From: Lacrimispora sp. 210928-DFI.3.58
GTDB taxonomy: Bacteria; Bacillota; Clostridia; Lachnospirales; Lachnospiraceae
Assembly: GCF_020554865.1 (NCBI RefSeq)
Contig: NZ_JAJCIC010000023.1
Span: forward strand, 14,757-78,756
Reading direction: 5' to 3'
Length of the DNA: 64,000 bases
Below, piece after piece: positions 17,697 through 26,887 of this stretch. The notes under the pieces were generated by a model. It did no database searches, was not told the origin of the DNA, and saw only the letters and a program-made list of their open reading frames with translations. How positions within the stretch are numbered: the stretch's first letter is position 1; each line of letters begins with the position of its first letter. The translations under genes and the position numbers were made by a program.

Positions 17697-18156
17697 TTTC
17701 CGCCTCCCCATCAGGTACATAAGGTATATAATGCGGCTGGACAAATGGAGCTTTTACATACTCATCAAACGCTGCTTGATCGGTTTGCTCCAGCTTTTCC
17801 AGCATTTCCGTGCACCCCATATTCATCAGTGCCAGCCGGACAAAACACGCAGCATACTCTCTCGCAGCTTCCATGGCCTGCTTTGTTCCCATCTCCATGG
17901 ATTCGATCATTCCCGCATCTTTTTCCTGTTTTGTGACCCATATCCATATACTGTCTTCTGTCAGGCCGAATACCTTTGCTGTCTCTTCGGCGGAGCCTGT
18001 CCTGCGGTAATACTCCGTTGCAAGCGCGGATGCTTCATCCAGCCATCCTCCGTCCAGATAACTCTGAAACACTTCTTTTAACTGTCTCTGTAATTCCGTA
18101 TGATAAACCAACTGAAATGCGGCCTCCGCGTATCTCTCATTTAACTTCTCCGTCAT
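17680..18156 (-). CDS. Unrecognised helical protein (158 aa)
   Basis: Function not recognised. The N-terminal half looks entirely helical, with a motif typical of small Lachnospiraceae proteins that count residues in transposase-like HTHs (TAKVFGLTEDSIWIWVTKQ), so residues 55-80 may be a helix-turn-helix. The C-terminus is proline- and tyrosine-rich (PHYIPYVPDGEAE). It overlaps genes on both sides, showing tight translational coupling in the operon. Confidence 0.65.
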   Translation of the reverse strand: MTEKLNERYAEAAFQLVYHTELQRQLKEVFQSYLDGGWLDEASALATEYYRRTGSAEETAKVFGLTEDSIWIWVTKQEKDAGMIESMEMGTKQAMEAAREYAACFVRLALMNMGCTEMLEKLEQTDQAAFDEYVKAPFVQPHYIPYVPDGEAESGKAI

Positions 18157-18811
18157 CGCTTTCTCCTCCTTGTTCGTTTTTATTCCATGTTGGAAAAATG
18201 GAAATCTGCCTTCCTGGTTCCATAAAATATTCTTTGCCTGAAATCACTACTTTGATTTTTTTCTGCCCCACATTCCGGATGTAGGTTTTTATCGCTGTCC
18301 AATCGTAAAATTCAATCCGGCCCGGATATGGGAAATACGCATAGCGGATATGCTTCCCACTCATCTGGTCAAACCAGTCCATGGGGACGGAATCCTGGAA
18401 CATGCCCAGATGTACCGGTGCCCTGCGGAATTTCTTTCGCCGCTCCCCAACCCGGAACGCAGCGCCGACAAAAAAATATTCTGCTTCTGAATCAAATACG
18501 AACAATGCCCCATCTCCCTGGCCCGGCACTTCCAGCTTTCTCTCATAGGTATCTCTCAATATGTCAAATTCCGGGAGTAGTTTTCTCCCTCTCTCGTCAA
18601 ACTCATGATAAAGGGCATCCCGTAGACTGCAGTGGTATTCTGAGTTTCTTGTCTTTATAAGAACCGTTCCGTCTTCCTGTATACTCACATTTTCAATCTG
18701 CGATGTATGAATCTTCATCCCATCAGGAAGCCGCTCATGGCCGCCAACAATTCCGTGCGCAGCCATATATTCTCCATGCTCGATGATATACCAGTATTTT
18801 AATGTTTTCAT
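18137..18811 (-). CDS. Unrecognised protein, paralogue family B, long form (224 aa)
   Basis: Function not recognised. The ATG at 18811 has AGGAGG six bases upstream and overlaps the stop of the preceding gene by four bases; the longer open frame has no such signal. The N-terminal 95 residues match the 98-residue protein at 20634: YWYIIEHGEYMAAHG and then SEYHCSLRDALYHEFDERG against VYGCSLMDARFSKFDQTG. The remaining 130 residues, with FPYPGRIEFYDWTAI and a beta-rich pattern, are unique to this copy. Confidence 0.7.
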   Translation of the reverse strand: MKTLKYWYIIEHGEYMAAHGIVGGHERLPDGMKIHTSQIENVSIQEDGTVLIKTRNSEYHCSLRDALYHEFDERGRKLLPEFDILRDTYERKLEVPGQGDGALFVFDSEAEYFFVGAAFRVGERRKKFRRAPVHLGMFQDSVPMDWFDQMSGKHIRYAYFPYPGRIEFYDWTAIKTYIRNVGQKKIKVVISGKEYFMEPGRQISIFPTWNKNEQGGESDDGEVK

Positions 18812-19134
18812 CTCCGTCCTCCTGCCAGAATGACTCCTGCTTTCTGTCTTTGGGATTGCGAGTTTTCCCACCGCCATAATTCCGCCCCATACTCCCATAC
18901 CAGATCCAGAACCGCAAAGGCACATTCCTGTAAATGCACCGGGATTCCGGCTTTATCCGCAGCTTTCTTTGTTTTTCTGGCGGAATCATTGAAACAAATT
19001 CCATTCTCCATATCCGTTTCCATCTGATCCGCCCAATCATTTGTGAAATCCAAAATATCCTTTCCGTATGGATTTTCCATGCACTGTCCGGAAAATCCTT
19101 TGTAAACTGGCTCCATTCCTTTTTTGATTTTCAT
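18808..19134 (-). CDS. Unrecognised small protein (108 aa)
   Basis: Function not recognised. A soluble, charged protein with KDILDFTNDWADQMETDME and AGIPVHLQECAFAVLDLVWEYG, probably mostly helical. Its stop overlaps the ATG of the next gene, so it is translated together with the family B long form. It lies 46 bases after the metallophosphoesterase. Confidence 0.65.
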   Translation of the reverse strand: MKIKKGMEPVYKGFSGQCMENPYGKDILDFTNDWADQMETDMENGICFNDSARKTKKAADKAGIPVHLQECAFAVLDLVWEYGAELWRWENSQSQRQKAGVILAGGRR

Positions 19135-19179
19135 GATTTTTTCACTCCATTCGTATTCTGCGCTGCCGGGAACCCTGTA

Positions 19180-19890
19180 TTACCCAAACAATCGTATGCT
19201 CTGGAACAGGAATTCGACCTTGTCGATCCGTTTATCCACATGATAGTGACCGCAGTACCATTTCTGATACTTAAGCCTGTCCTCGATCCCATCGAGCCAA
19301 ATTTCCGTTGTGCTGTCCACTTTGGACTGATCCAAGCCATGAATGAACGTTTCTGTCGGCTGGTATTTGAGGGGGCAGGTATGGCTCAGGACAATGTCCG
19401 TTTCCCAGCCAATCTCATTCAATTTCCCTTCTACACGCTGTTTAATTTCCGTCGAGGGCTGCTCATCCGGAAACCACCGGTATCCATGCGCCAGCCGGTA
19501 ATCCTTATCCACCGAATATGCGCCGCCGATCACCAGCGTCTTTTTTCCGGCAAAATCATATATCTCGCCGTCGCGTGCAACGAGCAGGTGCGGGAATTCC
19601 TTCTGCCTGTATACGATTCCTCCATGCCACTTCGCCTGTTCATAGCCTCCCACCGTTTCCGGCCGCATCTCATGGTTCCCGTGAATGCAGAATAGGTCAA
19701 ACGGTAGTCTGGATACTTCGTTCTTTGTTTTTACATCCCGGATATCACCAAAATAATTCAGTCCCGCATCCCCCAGGACAATGCAGATATCCCGTTCTCT
19801 CCCTTTTTCTTTCCGGATTCCCATCGTTCTTGCAAAGATGCCAAGCCGGGAGAAATCGCCGTGGGTATCACCTGTAATATATACTGCCAT
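19180..19890 (-). CDS. Metallophosphoesterase
   Basis: A 236-residue calcineurin-like metallophosphoesterase. All metal-site motifs are present in order: ITGDTHGD (about 5-12), VLGDAGLN (about 38-45), IHGNHEMRP (about 69-77), LSHTCP (about 168-173) and CGHYHVD (about 213-219). Such enzymes hydrolyse phosphate mono- or diesters; the substrate cannot be read from sequence. Relatives are often encoded with RNA repair or defence genes. Here it is tenth in the operon of unrecognised genes, six bases after a 235-residue helical protein. Confidence 0.85.
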   Translation of the reverse strand: MAVYITGDTHGDFSRLGIFARTMGIRKEKGRERDICIVLGDAGLNYFGDIRDVKTKNEVSRLPFDLFCIHGNHEMRPETVGGYEQAKWHGGIVYRQKEFPHLLVARDGEIYDFAGKKTLVIGGAYSVDKDYRLAHGYRWFPDEQPSTEIKQRVEGKLNEIGWETDIVLSHTCPLKYQPTETFIHGLDQSKVDSTTEIWLDGIEDRLKYQKWYCGHYHVDKRIDKVEFLFQSIRLFG

Positions 19891-19895
19891 ACTAT

Positions 19896-20603
19896 CTACT
19901 CCGTTTCGTTATCGTTATCATACTCAGCAAACTTTTTCATGACTTTGCCCATTATCACATTCCCTTCCCAGTCAAATACGGTTTTTTCCTCCCATTCTGC
20001 TTTTACCCTTTCGATCAATGCTGTTTCCTCGTCTGTCAGTGTCAGATCTTCCTTTAACCGCAACGCAGCCCGATAAGTATCGCGGATATCATCCATATCA
20101 TTCCGGTCCAGATATTGCAGGATCTTCATAAAAGGAACATTATCCTTCAAAAGCCGGTCAAGGAAACAGAGGCGCATATATGCCTTCATTTCGCCTCGTA
20201 CAATCCTGTTTCTCGATATTACAGTGGCAGCTTCATCGAGCTGTTCATATATCTGTTCAATGATCTCAAACTGTGCGGCCGGATCGCCATGATTCTCCTT
20301 AATCCGGTTTATGGCTCTTACCCTTTCCTTTTCAAGTTCATCGATGTCCTGTCCCCTATAAGAATCTTTAATCGCGCCCATTTTCGCATTCTTCTCGCTT
20401 TCCTCAGAACGCCATTCTTCACAGAATTTCGGAAATGGCGTAAACAGCGCATAGAGCATATCCTCTTCTTCTGCTAAAACGCCGAAATCAAGCTCAAAGA
20501 GCTCTTTTTTCAGTTCTTCTTCCTCTATGCTGGCATTGTGGTTTTCAACAAACCGGATCATTTTCTTTAAGTTCCTGATATCCTTCGCAGTGTATGCTGC
20601 CAT
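19896..20603 (-). CDS. Unrecognised charged helical protein (235 aa)
   Basis: Function not recognised. The protein is rich in Glu, Lys and Arg and appears helical throughout, with possible coiled coil at about 85-115 (IDELEKERVRAINRIKEN) and 120-145. No cysteine cluster, signal peptide or membrane segment. It precedes the metallophosphoesterase by six bases and could be its partner. Confidence 0.65.
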   Translation of the reverse strand: MAAYTAKDIRNLKKMIRFVENHNASIEEEELKKELFELDFGVLAEEEDMLYALFTPFPKFCEEWRSEESEKNAKMGAIKDSYRGQDIDELEKERVRAINRIKENHGDPAAQFEIIEQIYEQLDEAATVISRNRIVRGEMKAYMRLCFLDRLLKDNVPFMKILQYLDRNDMDDIRDTYRAALRLKEDLTLTDEETALIERVKAEWEEKTVFDWEGNVIMGKVMKKFAEYDNDNETE

Positions 20604-20633
20604 CCATTCGTCCTCCTCTCGTTCCCTACTGTC

Positions 20634-20930
20634 TTAAAAATGGAATCCCGGCGGAAGATTAATGGTACGTCCCGGCATCAGTCCATAAATGCTTAATCCT
20701 GGCACTGCCCTTTCTCCCGTCTGGTCAAATTTGGAGAAGCGGGCATCCATAAGGCTGCATCCATAGACTGTCTTTTTCGTATGTACGAGGATGGTATCCT
20801 TCCTCCCAAGTCCAACATATAACACCCTTGCCTGCTTCCGTTTCCCGGAAAGCGTCATACCATGTAACATGAGTGTTCCGTGATCACCTGCCAGATACCA
20901 CCTGTACATGCGCTCCGCTTTCTGTACCAT
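20634..20930 (-). CDS. Unrecognised protein, paralogue family B, short form (98 aa)
   Basis: Function not recognised. Start taken as the ATG at 20930 with GGGAGAGG upstream (MVQKAERMYRWYLAGDHG). It matches the N-terminal domain of the 224-residue protein at 18137, sharing the CSLxDA and FDxxG motifs, and ends GRTINLPPGFHF. Two forms of the domain in one operon suggest duplication with one copy gaining a second domain. Confidence 0.65.
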   Translation of the reverse strand: MVQKAERMYRWYLAGDHGTLMLHGMTLSGKRKQARVLYVGLGRKDTILVHTKKTVYGCSLMDARFSKFDQTGERAVPGLSIYGLMPGRTINLPPGFHF

Positions 20931-20958
20931 CCGATCCTCTCCCTGTTTTTTCCTCTGG

Positions 20959-22464
20959 TTAAAATTCAAAATATTTCTTCCGCAGTTCCTTGTTTGCCAT
21001 AACGGCAAAATACCGTTTCAACCTCAGCCGGCCCACGTTGTGGGTTACGTTTCGGCTGGTAATATCCCAGCTGTATCTCGCTTTTTCAATGATTTTCCCA
21101 TCTTCCCTGTTTTCATCGGCAAGCTCCTTTAACAGTTCCACTGCCACTCTGTACTCTTTCTTACTGCCATTTTGAAGGAATTCGTAAAACATAGTCTGAA
21201 AGGGGAAGATACGCTTGTAAAACTGGTCGATATCCGCAATCAGGAATAAAAATTCCTTCATGAAATCCGGTTCGGCCTCGGTCTCATCCATATGCTCCAT
21301 GATGTCTTTATGCCGTTGTGCCAGCTCCTTCAGCCACTGATCTGTTTTCTCTGAAATAATGACTTCATCGGAGCCGTCCCACCAATACAGACGGTCATCA
21401 TCGGAGATATAATAATTCGGCTTTCCTTTTAATTCCTCCGGCGTATCGTAAAAGGTAAATGAGCCGTCCTGGCGGAGAAAATCACTGGTTCTGACCGGTG
21501 GAACCGGTGCTTCAATCATTTCCCGGCGCTCTGCCTCCAGTTCATCGGACGCGTACTTTTTCATGACCTCATCATGATAAACGCTGTCATGCAGTTCCTT
21601 CCATGTCTTCCAGAAACTCATCTGTTTCATTTCTGTTGTCAGGTATACAATCGCTCTGGCCGGAAGGAACAGACTGAATTTCGCAATATCCGCAAGTCCT
21701 TTATCCTTTACATGTTCCCGTTCTGCTTTACTTTTCCGAATCAGTTCCCATATTTTCTGGACATTTTCGCTGCCAGAATCCCTCTTTAAGAAAGCTTCCA
21801 CAGCTTTCTTGCATCCGTATACATCCGCCGGATAGGTTCCGGGAACAACCTCATCCTCTGTCAGCATTTTTGTGCCTTCCATGATGTTCATCAGGTCGGC
21901 AAATTCCACGCCACATGCCACATACCGGAGTCCCTGCGGTATCATGTCCATCAGGATTCTGGAAGACGGATCGCTGTAATCCCCAACACGCGGCAGCGCA
22001 TACGCCTCAAAGTTTCTCCATAACCGGAACCTCTTTTTCACGGAAAAGTCCGTTCCCAGCAGATGGTTCAGCCAGCCTGCATAGAACCGGCTATTGATAA
22101 AATCTCCATCCACTTCCGCAAATCCGGAATTTTCATCATATAATTCATACAGGACATGGACTGCCGTAACCACATCGCAAAACTCATCACCGCCAATTTT
22201 TTCTGACCAGAAATACGCTGTTTCCGCATCGAAGCCGGCTGTTTCCCACGCATCGTCCTCAAAATAATTGTAATGGAAACGGACCTTGCCTCCCGGATAC
22301 AGCTCGACTGGCTTTAATAGTCCCATCTCATGGCCGTACATGCTGATCCGCTCAAACTGCATCATCCCGCCGTAATTCAGGATTTTTGCCACCTGCCTGC
22401 TAAATATTTCCTTTTTCTCTTCCGCAATCTTCATGCTGCCTCTGTAGCTTCCAAATGTTCCCAT
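20959..22464 (-). CDS. Unrecognised protein, paralogue family A member 2 (501 aa)
   Basis: Function not recognised. The family A pattern is clear: an N-terminal helix ending NYGGMMQFERI, VRFHYNYFEDDAWETAGFDA, FWSEKIGGDEF, then LYWWDGSDEVIISEKTDQW and a C-terminus ending KKYFEF. A long central insertion (about 190-330) is shared with the neighbour at 22476. AAGGAGGG lies five bases before the ATG. It lies 11 bases downstream of member 1, so this pair probably arose as a tandem duplication. Confidence 0.75.
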   Translation of the reverse strand: MGTFGSYRGSMKIAEEKKEIFSRQVAKILNYGGMMQFERISMYGHEMGLLKPVELYPGGKVRFHYNYFEDDAWETAGFDAETAYFWSEKIGGDEFCDVVTAVHVLYELYDENSGFAEVDGDFINSRFYAGWLNHLLGTDFSVKKRFRLWRNFEAYALPRVGDYSDPSSRILMDMIPQGLRYVACGVEFADLMNIMEGTKMLTEDEVVPGTYPADVYGCKKAVEAFLKRDSGSENVQKIWELIRKSKAEREHVKDKGLADIAKFSLFLPARAIVYLTTEMKQMSFWKTWKELHDSVYHDEVMKKYASDELEAERREMIEAPVPPVRTSDFLRQDGSFTFYDTPEELKGKPNYYISDDDRLYWWDGSDEVIISEKTDQWLKELAQRHKDIMEHMDETEAEPDFMKEFLFLIADIDQFYKRIFPFQTMFYEFLQNGSKKEYRVAVELLKELADENREDGKIIEKARYSWDITSRNVTHNVGRLRLKRYFAVMANKELRKKYFEF

Positions 22465-22475
22465 GGTGTCCCTCC

Positions 22476-23894
22476 TTAGAATCCAAGAATCTCTAATCTG
22501 TGTTTATGGTTCATGATCAGTGATTGGAATGCTGCTATTTCGGTATAATCGAATTCGTCCCTGCATTCTCTCATGATCCACCGGATCGCCTGCCTGCGCG
22601 TAAGCTCCGGGAAATATTCCATATCTTCCTCTACGATTTCTTTGAGTAACAACAACGCCTTCTGGTAATTTTCGTCTTCTTTATGCACCATACAGTCCAG
22701 AACAAACTGCTTGTCCGCCAGACGGCAGTTCCCGTATTCTTCCAGTTCGGCAAAAATCTCTGCCAGCAATTGCTCCATATCAAAGTTTTTATCGGGAATA
22801 ATCTTCGGAAAGCGTTCTGCCCAATCCTTGAAGCGTTCCTTCATCTCATCGGAAAGTTTCAATTCCTGGCCGCCCCAATACTCAATAAATTCGTCCTCAG
22901 CCTCTCTCTGGATGATTTCGTAAAAGGGTATGGAATCCTTTTCTTCTCCCGGATCGGTTTTATGCTTTTCTTCGGTCATGATATCGGAATACCCTTTTAT
23001 TTCCATGGAATCCCATGTTTCCCAGAATTTCTGCCCTGTCGCCATGGCAAATGCATTTACAATCATGGGCGGGAGCAGATACAGGGATGCCTCCGCAATC
23101 TCCCCGTATACAGTATCTTCCGCTGCAAGTGCCGCTCTGTCTTTCCGTTCCAAATCCAGCAGTCTCTTTAAATATCGCTTGAGGGTTTCGCTTTCTCCCT
23201 TCTCCACAAGCTGCGTAATTTTCTCCTGAATCTGATAGGCAACCGCATGTTTTGACGCTTCTGCAAAGTCTGCTTTCCCGCCTTCAAAAGGCTCATCAGG
23301 CGCTGAAAGGTTCCGTCCAAGATGGAGGAACGCCATAAATTGTTCCGATGAAAAGTCACAGTAATCCCATGAGTAAACATCCAAGATATCCTTGCCTGTT
23401 ACATCTTTGTATTCTTCAGAATTATGGAGAAACAGGCGCATATCCCATATTCTGCTTCTACCGGGGAATCTCAATTTCAGTCCGGTTAAAGAATGGATAA
23501 AACTGGCATAGACACCCACTCCACCCGGTTTTCCTTCATCCATATAATAGCAGCTGCCCTCCGAGAATGCCTCCTGCATGACCATCACGGCATTCATGAT
23601 GATTCCAAATTCCTGGTATCCTCTGTCCGGCGCATCCAGCTTACAGGTGTTCATGTCATAAGTGTTGATTTCCCGTTTATAATTCTCAAAAATGGAATAA
23701 TCAAACCGGACAATTCCGTTTTCATCCGGTACGGGCTTGCTTACGACCGTAACCTTTTTCCCATCAAGCTCCATTTCCTCCATTTTCCGGATTCCGCCCA
23801 TGTAAAGCAATTTTAAAATATTCTCATTGAATTCCGCTTTTTTCTTTTCCGGGATATTCACCTCCCCGGCCGTCTGGTAGAGTTCATTCCGCAT
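22476..23894 (-). CDS. Unrecognised protein, paralogue family A member 1 (472 aa)
   Basis: Function not recognised. Start taken at the ATG 23894 (MRNELYQTAGEVN), which has GGAGG eight bases upstream; the first in-frame ATG overlaps that ribosome binding site. Family A features: LLYMGGIRKMEEM, VRFDYSIFENYKRE, FIEYWGGQELKLSDEMKER and a final RLEILGF. The SEKIGG motif of the other members is replaced, making it the most divergent paralogue. It has several Asp/Glu-rich stretches and no membrane segment. Confidence 0.75.
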   Translation of the reverse strand: MRNELYQTAGEVNIPEKKKAEFNENILKLLYMGGIRKMEEMELDGKKVTVVSKPVPDENGIVRFDYSIFENYKREINTYDMNTCKLDAPDRGYQEFGIIMNAVMVMQEAFSEGSCYYMDEGKPGGVGVYASFIHSLTGLKLRFPGRSRIWDMRLFLHNSEEYKDVTGKDILDVYSWDYCDFSSEQFMAFLHLGRNLSAPDEPFEGGKADFAEASKHAVAYQIQEKITQLVEKGESETLKRYLKRLLDLERKDRAALAAEDTVYGEIAEASLYLLPPMIVNAFAMATGQKFWETWDSMEIKGYSDIMTEEKHKTDPGEEKDSIPFYEIIQREAEDEFIEYWGGQELKLSDEMKERFKDWAERFPKIIPDKNFDMEQLLAEIFAELEEYGNCRLADKQFVLDCMVHKEDENYQKALLLLKEIVEEDMEYFPELTRRQAIRWIMRECRDEFDYTEIAAFQSLIMNHKHRLEILGF

Positions 23895-23999
23895 TCTGTT
23901 TTCCTCCATTTCTGTCTGATATTTTGGGCATACAGGGCCGGAGTTGTTCCGGCCCGCCCCATTCTTCCTGCGCAGAGCTCATTCTTAATACACTTAAGA

Positions 24000-25595
24000 T
24001 CAGCCGCGTGTGGCTTCCCAATAGTATTGATACATTTCCGGATACCGGTACATCATGTTGCAGACGTCATTCCCGTTTTGTGTACCCGTGTCTACCCACC
24101 ACAGCGCATGGATCCGTTCTATGTATTCATCATCCATGATTCCATCCCAGATCTGATCCCATACGGTATCCATCAGTAAAATATAATGTTCATGTCTCCT
24201 GATAAAAAAGTTCTCCCGTTCCTGGCGGTCCAGCCTTCTGAAATCCTCGAAATGCTTTTTCGAGAACTCATGCAACTGTCCGCAGATAGAGAGCAGCCAT
24301 TTTTCCAGCTGCGGTTCTACACGGTAGCCTGCGCTCCACTTGTCCAGATTCTCTTTATCCACTACATCATATTGTTCTGCCTGTTCTTTCTTCTCCCGTT
24401 CCCGCGCCTGAGCCATCTCTTCCAATTTGCCGTCGTAAAGCACAGACTGTACGCTTTCCTTCTGATCCTCTTTTGCCTGCTCGTCCAGCACCCGGCTGAT
24501 CACTTCATCCACGTTGCAGTTTTCACCAAACACTTTCTTACAAACGGCTCGTATCTGCTCCAGTGGGATATAAGCATCTACATTATGATTCCCCAGCCCG
24601 AACAACTCCCCAAACACTCGCTGCATCATCATCCCAATGCTATCAACCTCCGCCTTTTCTGCATGCTGCTGATCCGTGCGGGTAAAATCATAGGTCTGCT
24701 TCTCCTTCACATGGAGTTTTATCCGGATGATAGCCCTTAAGAATTCCTCGGCGGAAATCTGCTTGCCGTCCGGGTCTGTCACAAGCATCCGGCATAAATC
24801 TGAGAAATCTCCGCCCATTTCCAGGTATTCTTTCAATATAGTTTCAAATCCCCTTGTCTCATAACCGTATGCCTTCAATCTTGTGCGGAAATACGCATAC
24901 CAGCCATCCGGCTGTTTTTCCTGAAAGAAGCTCCCAAGCTGCCTCCCCTTGGCATCCAAGGTTAAGCACAGCATCTGTTGCACCAGTTCTTCTCCAGTAA
25001 GTCCTGCTGCAGCAAGACGTTCATACAATGCTTCCTTTCGGCATATCACCGGGAGCGTAACCGGTTCATCCAGAAACTGGTTCGCCCAATCCACCGCCTG
25101 GCGGCACTGGGCCAGATTAATGGTTCCCGATACCGCCGCAGTTCCTTCCGGCAGCCTGGATTCTAAAAGACAGGCAATCGCCAGTAATGGGATATGGCTG
25201 CGTTCTCCCTGCGTTTTCCCGCCAAAGACATTCCGCACGCATGACGGATACCGTCCTTCCTCCATGTCTGCCCGCTCCAGCAGGACATCAATCCCATTAT
25301 CCTCTTCCAATCTCTCCTTATACACCTGGAGGTCATCATACATTTCGAAATCTTCCGTATTGCTGCCGGTCTCCATATCCCCAATGCTGTACCATGCATA
25401 GCACTCGTATCCGAAAACACCTCTCCTGCTTTTGCTCCGGGTTCCGCACCGATATTCATAACCATTCCTTGACCGCGTAATGACATCCAGAAATGGAAAA
25501 GCGTCAACCAGCTTTAGAGACTCCTGATATACCTCATGCCACTGCTCTTGTGAAATTCTTTGGGGGACAATGTCCAGATTCACGTGTATTCCCAT
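24000..25595 (-). CDS. Unrecognised large protein (531 aa)
   Basis: Function not recognised. Starts MGIHVNLDIVPQRIS with AAGGAG eight bases upstream. It looks like two parts: a mixed alpha/beta N-terminal half with GYEYRCGTRSKSRRG and a central region with FGLGNHNVDAYIP, followed by a highly charged helical stretch (about 395-440, AREREKKEQAEQYD) and a Trp/Tyr-rich C-terminus. No Walker, protease or nuclease motif is evident. It precedes the family A pair by 105 bases. Confidence 0.7.
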   Translation of the reverse strand: MGIHVNLDIVPQRISQEQWHEVYQESLKLVDAFPFLDVITRSRNGYEYRCGTRSKSRRGVFGYECYAWYSIGDMETGSNTEDFEMYDDLQVYKERLEEDNGIDVLLERADMEEGRYPSCVRNVFGGKTQGERSHIPLLAIACLLESRLPEGTAAVSGTINLAQCRQAVDWANQFLDEPVTLPVICRKEALYERLAAAGLTGEELVQQMLCLTLDAKGRQLGSFFQEKQPDGWYAYFRTRLKAYGYETRGFETILKEYLEMGGDFSDLCRMLVTDPDGKQISAEEFLRAIIRIKLHVKEKQTYDFTRTDQQHAEKAEVDSIGMMMQRVFGELFGLGNHNVDAYIPLEQIRAVCKKVFGENCNVDEVISRVLDEQAKEDQKESVQSVLYDGKLEEMAQAREREKKEQAEQYDVVDKENLDKWSAGYRVEPQLEKWLLSICGQLHEFSKKHFEDFRRLDRQERENFFIRRHEHYILLMDTVWDQIWDGIMDDEYIERIHALWWVDTGTQNGNDVCNMMYRYPEMYQYYWEATRG

Positions 25596-25681
25596 ATGTT
25601 ATTCTCCTTCCGCATTGTTGTTTCAATTCGCATAACAGATCCCACTCACAGGCTAAAGCTTATGGGATTTCTTCAAATTCT

Positions 25682-26041
25682 TTAAAAATCAGCAAACTCC
25701 ATTTTCTTACCACAGGCGCACCGTATTTCATAGATCGTGCCAAGTCCCGTCGGCGTAAAACTGTATGTATAACCGCCGCCTGCGCAGCCAAAGTACTGGC
25801 AGCCGTTCTTTAATCGGTACCCGCATTTATGGGTTCGCTGCCAATGCACAATCCGTTTCCACTCCTTTTCGGAGAAATCAAAATTCACCCCTGCCATCCG
25901 TCTGGCCTCTTCTTTCTCTGTCTCATCACTCTCAAGTACGGCGCTCAAATCCGTTGGTGGAGCCGTCTTTTTAAATCTCTTTCTGTATCTGCGCAACTTC
26001 TGGTACTTCTCCCATTTTTCCTTCAACACTGCTGTCTTCTT
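25682..26041 (-). CDS. Small zinc-ribbon-like protein (about 119 aa)
   Basis: A basic N-terminus (KYQKLRRYRKRFKK) is followed by four cysteines in two pairs: CGYRLKNGCQYFGCAGG and CACGKKMEF near the C-terminus, suggesting one zinc site and nucleic-acid binding. The start is uncertain (ATG at 26053 or 26041); both lie inside the preceding gene, with which it overlaps by about 70-80 bases in another frame. Specific role not recognised. Confidence 0.6.
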   Translation of the reverse strand, partial: KKTAVLKEKWEKYQKLRRYRKRFKKTAPPTDLSAVLESDETEKEEARRMAGVNFDFSEKEWKRIVHWQRTHKCGYRLKNGCQYFGCAGGGYTYSFTPTGLGTIYEIRCACGKKMEFADF

Positions 26042-26618
26042 CATCTGTCTCACCCCGATTCATGTAATGTTCTATCTGTTTCTGAAAATCTTCCATAGAT
26101 GCTGCAAAACGGTATGGTCCATACCCTCCATAATCCTCCGGCCGACTAATCACATTCAGTTCCGCCCCGTAATGCTGCAGGTTCCGTAGCTGCTCAGATA
26201 ACGTACCCACGCTCTGCACCCGGACAGCAATGCAGCCGTCCATTTTCGGAAGCAGAGCGACCAGATAACGCGCATTATCACGTTCACCAACGTCACTGCC
26301 GTCCAAGGTATCATCCATCATATACATATCCAGGAATCCGGAATCACGCAAAAACACGATTCCATCCAATAGTCCGGACATATAAGTAAGCGTAAGCTCG
26401 CACCCGGCCGCATCCATGCGTTTTTCCAACATATCATCGATGAGAGTCCTCTGTTCTGCAGTCAGGTCCATTTTCATGTATTCATGATCCGCTTCACATG
26501 CGATCTCCATCTTGCTTTTGTAAATATCCCTGCCGAACGGATAGATTCTTGCCCGTTTTTCCCTCATCGCAGTCGCCAGTTGGAACAAAGTGCCTTCCAG
26601 CTTTTTATCTTCCGTCAT
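25971..26618 (-). CDS. Unrecognised protein (215 aa)
   Basis: Function not recognised. The middle has a beta-rich stretch (CIAVRVQSVGTLSEQL, ELNVISRPEDYGGYGPY) and the N-terminus is helical. It begins at the ATG 26618 with AAAGGAAG upstream; this ATG overlaps the stop of the XRE gene, so the two are coupled. Its acidic C-terminal 28 codons overlap the zinc-ribbon gene. Confidence 0.65.
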   Translation of the reverse strand: MTEDKKLEGTLFQLATAMREKRARIYPFGRDIYKSKMEIACEADHEYMKMDLTAEQRTLIDDMLEKRMDAAGCELTLTYMSGLLDGIVFLRDSGFLDMYMMDDTLDGSDVGERDNARYLVALLPKMDGCIAVRVQSVGTLSEQLRNLQHYGAELNVISRPEDYGGYGPYRFAASMEDFQKQIEHYMNRGETDEEDSSVEGKMGEVPEVAQIQKEI

Positions 26619-26887
26619 TTTAGTTTCTTCCTTTCCACTTTTGATCCATCCCTGTTATTTTCCTGGTCTTCTGCTATCAGAATTTCCTCGATGGGGACTC
26701 CCAGGATATGGCTTAATTTATGGAGGTTATCAACCGTTGGCAGGTTCGTGCCGTTCAGCCATTTGTAGACCGCCTGCGGAGAATCTAACTCCATTTTATT
26801 CTGAATTTCAGCCACACTGAGACCATTTTCCACCAGCAGAGAGCGTATCCTTATTCCTGTCTTTTTCTTCGATATCCGTCTGCTCAT
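26615..26887 (-). CDS. XRE-family regulator, SPQAVYKW type (90 aa)
   Basis: A helix-turn-helix protein: LSVAEIQNKMELDSPQAVYK forms helices 2-3 and WLNGTNLPTVDNLHKLSHIL completes the Cro/CI fold. It closely resembles the N-terminal domain of the protein at 31234 and the regulator at 37602. It is second in the operon and likely regulates its promoter at 27623. Start ATG 26887 overlaps the stop of the preceding gene region; GGAGAG is upstream. Confidence 0.88.
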   Translation of the reverse strand: MSRRISKKKTGIRIRSLLVENGLSVAEIQNKMELDSPQAVYKWLNGTNLPTVDNLHKLSHILGVPIEEILIAEDQENNRDGSKVERKKLK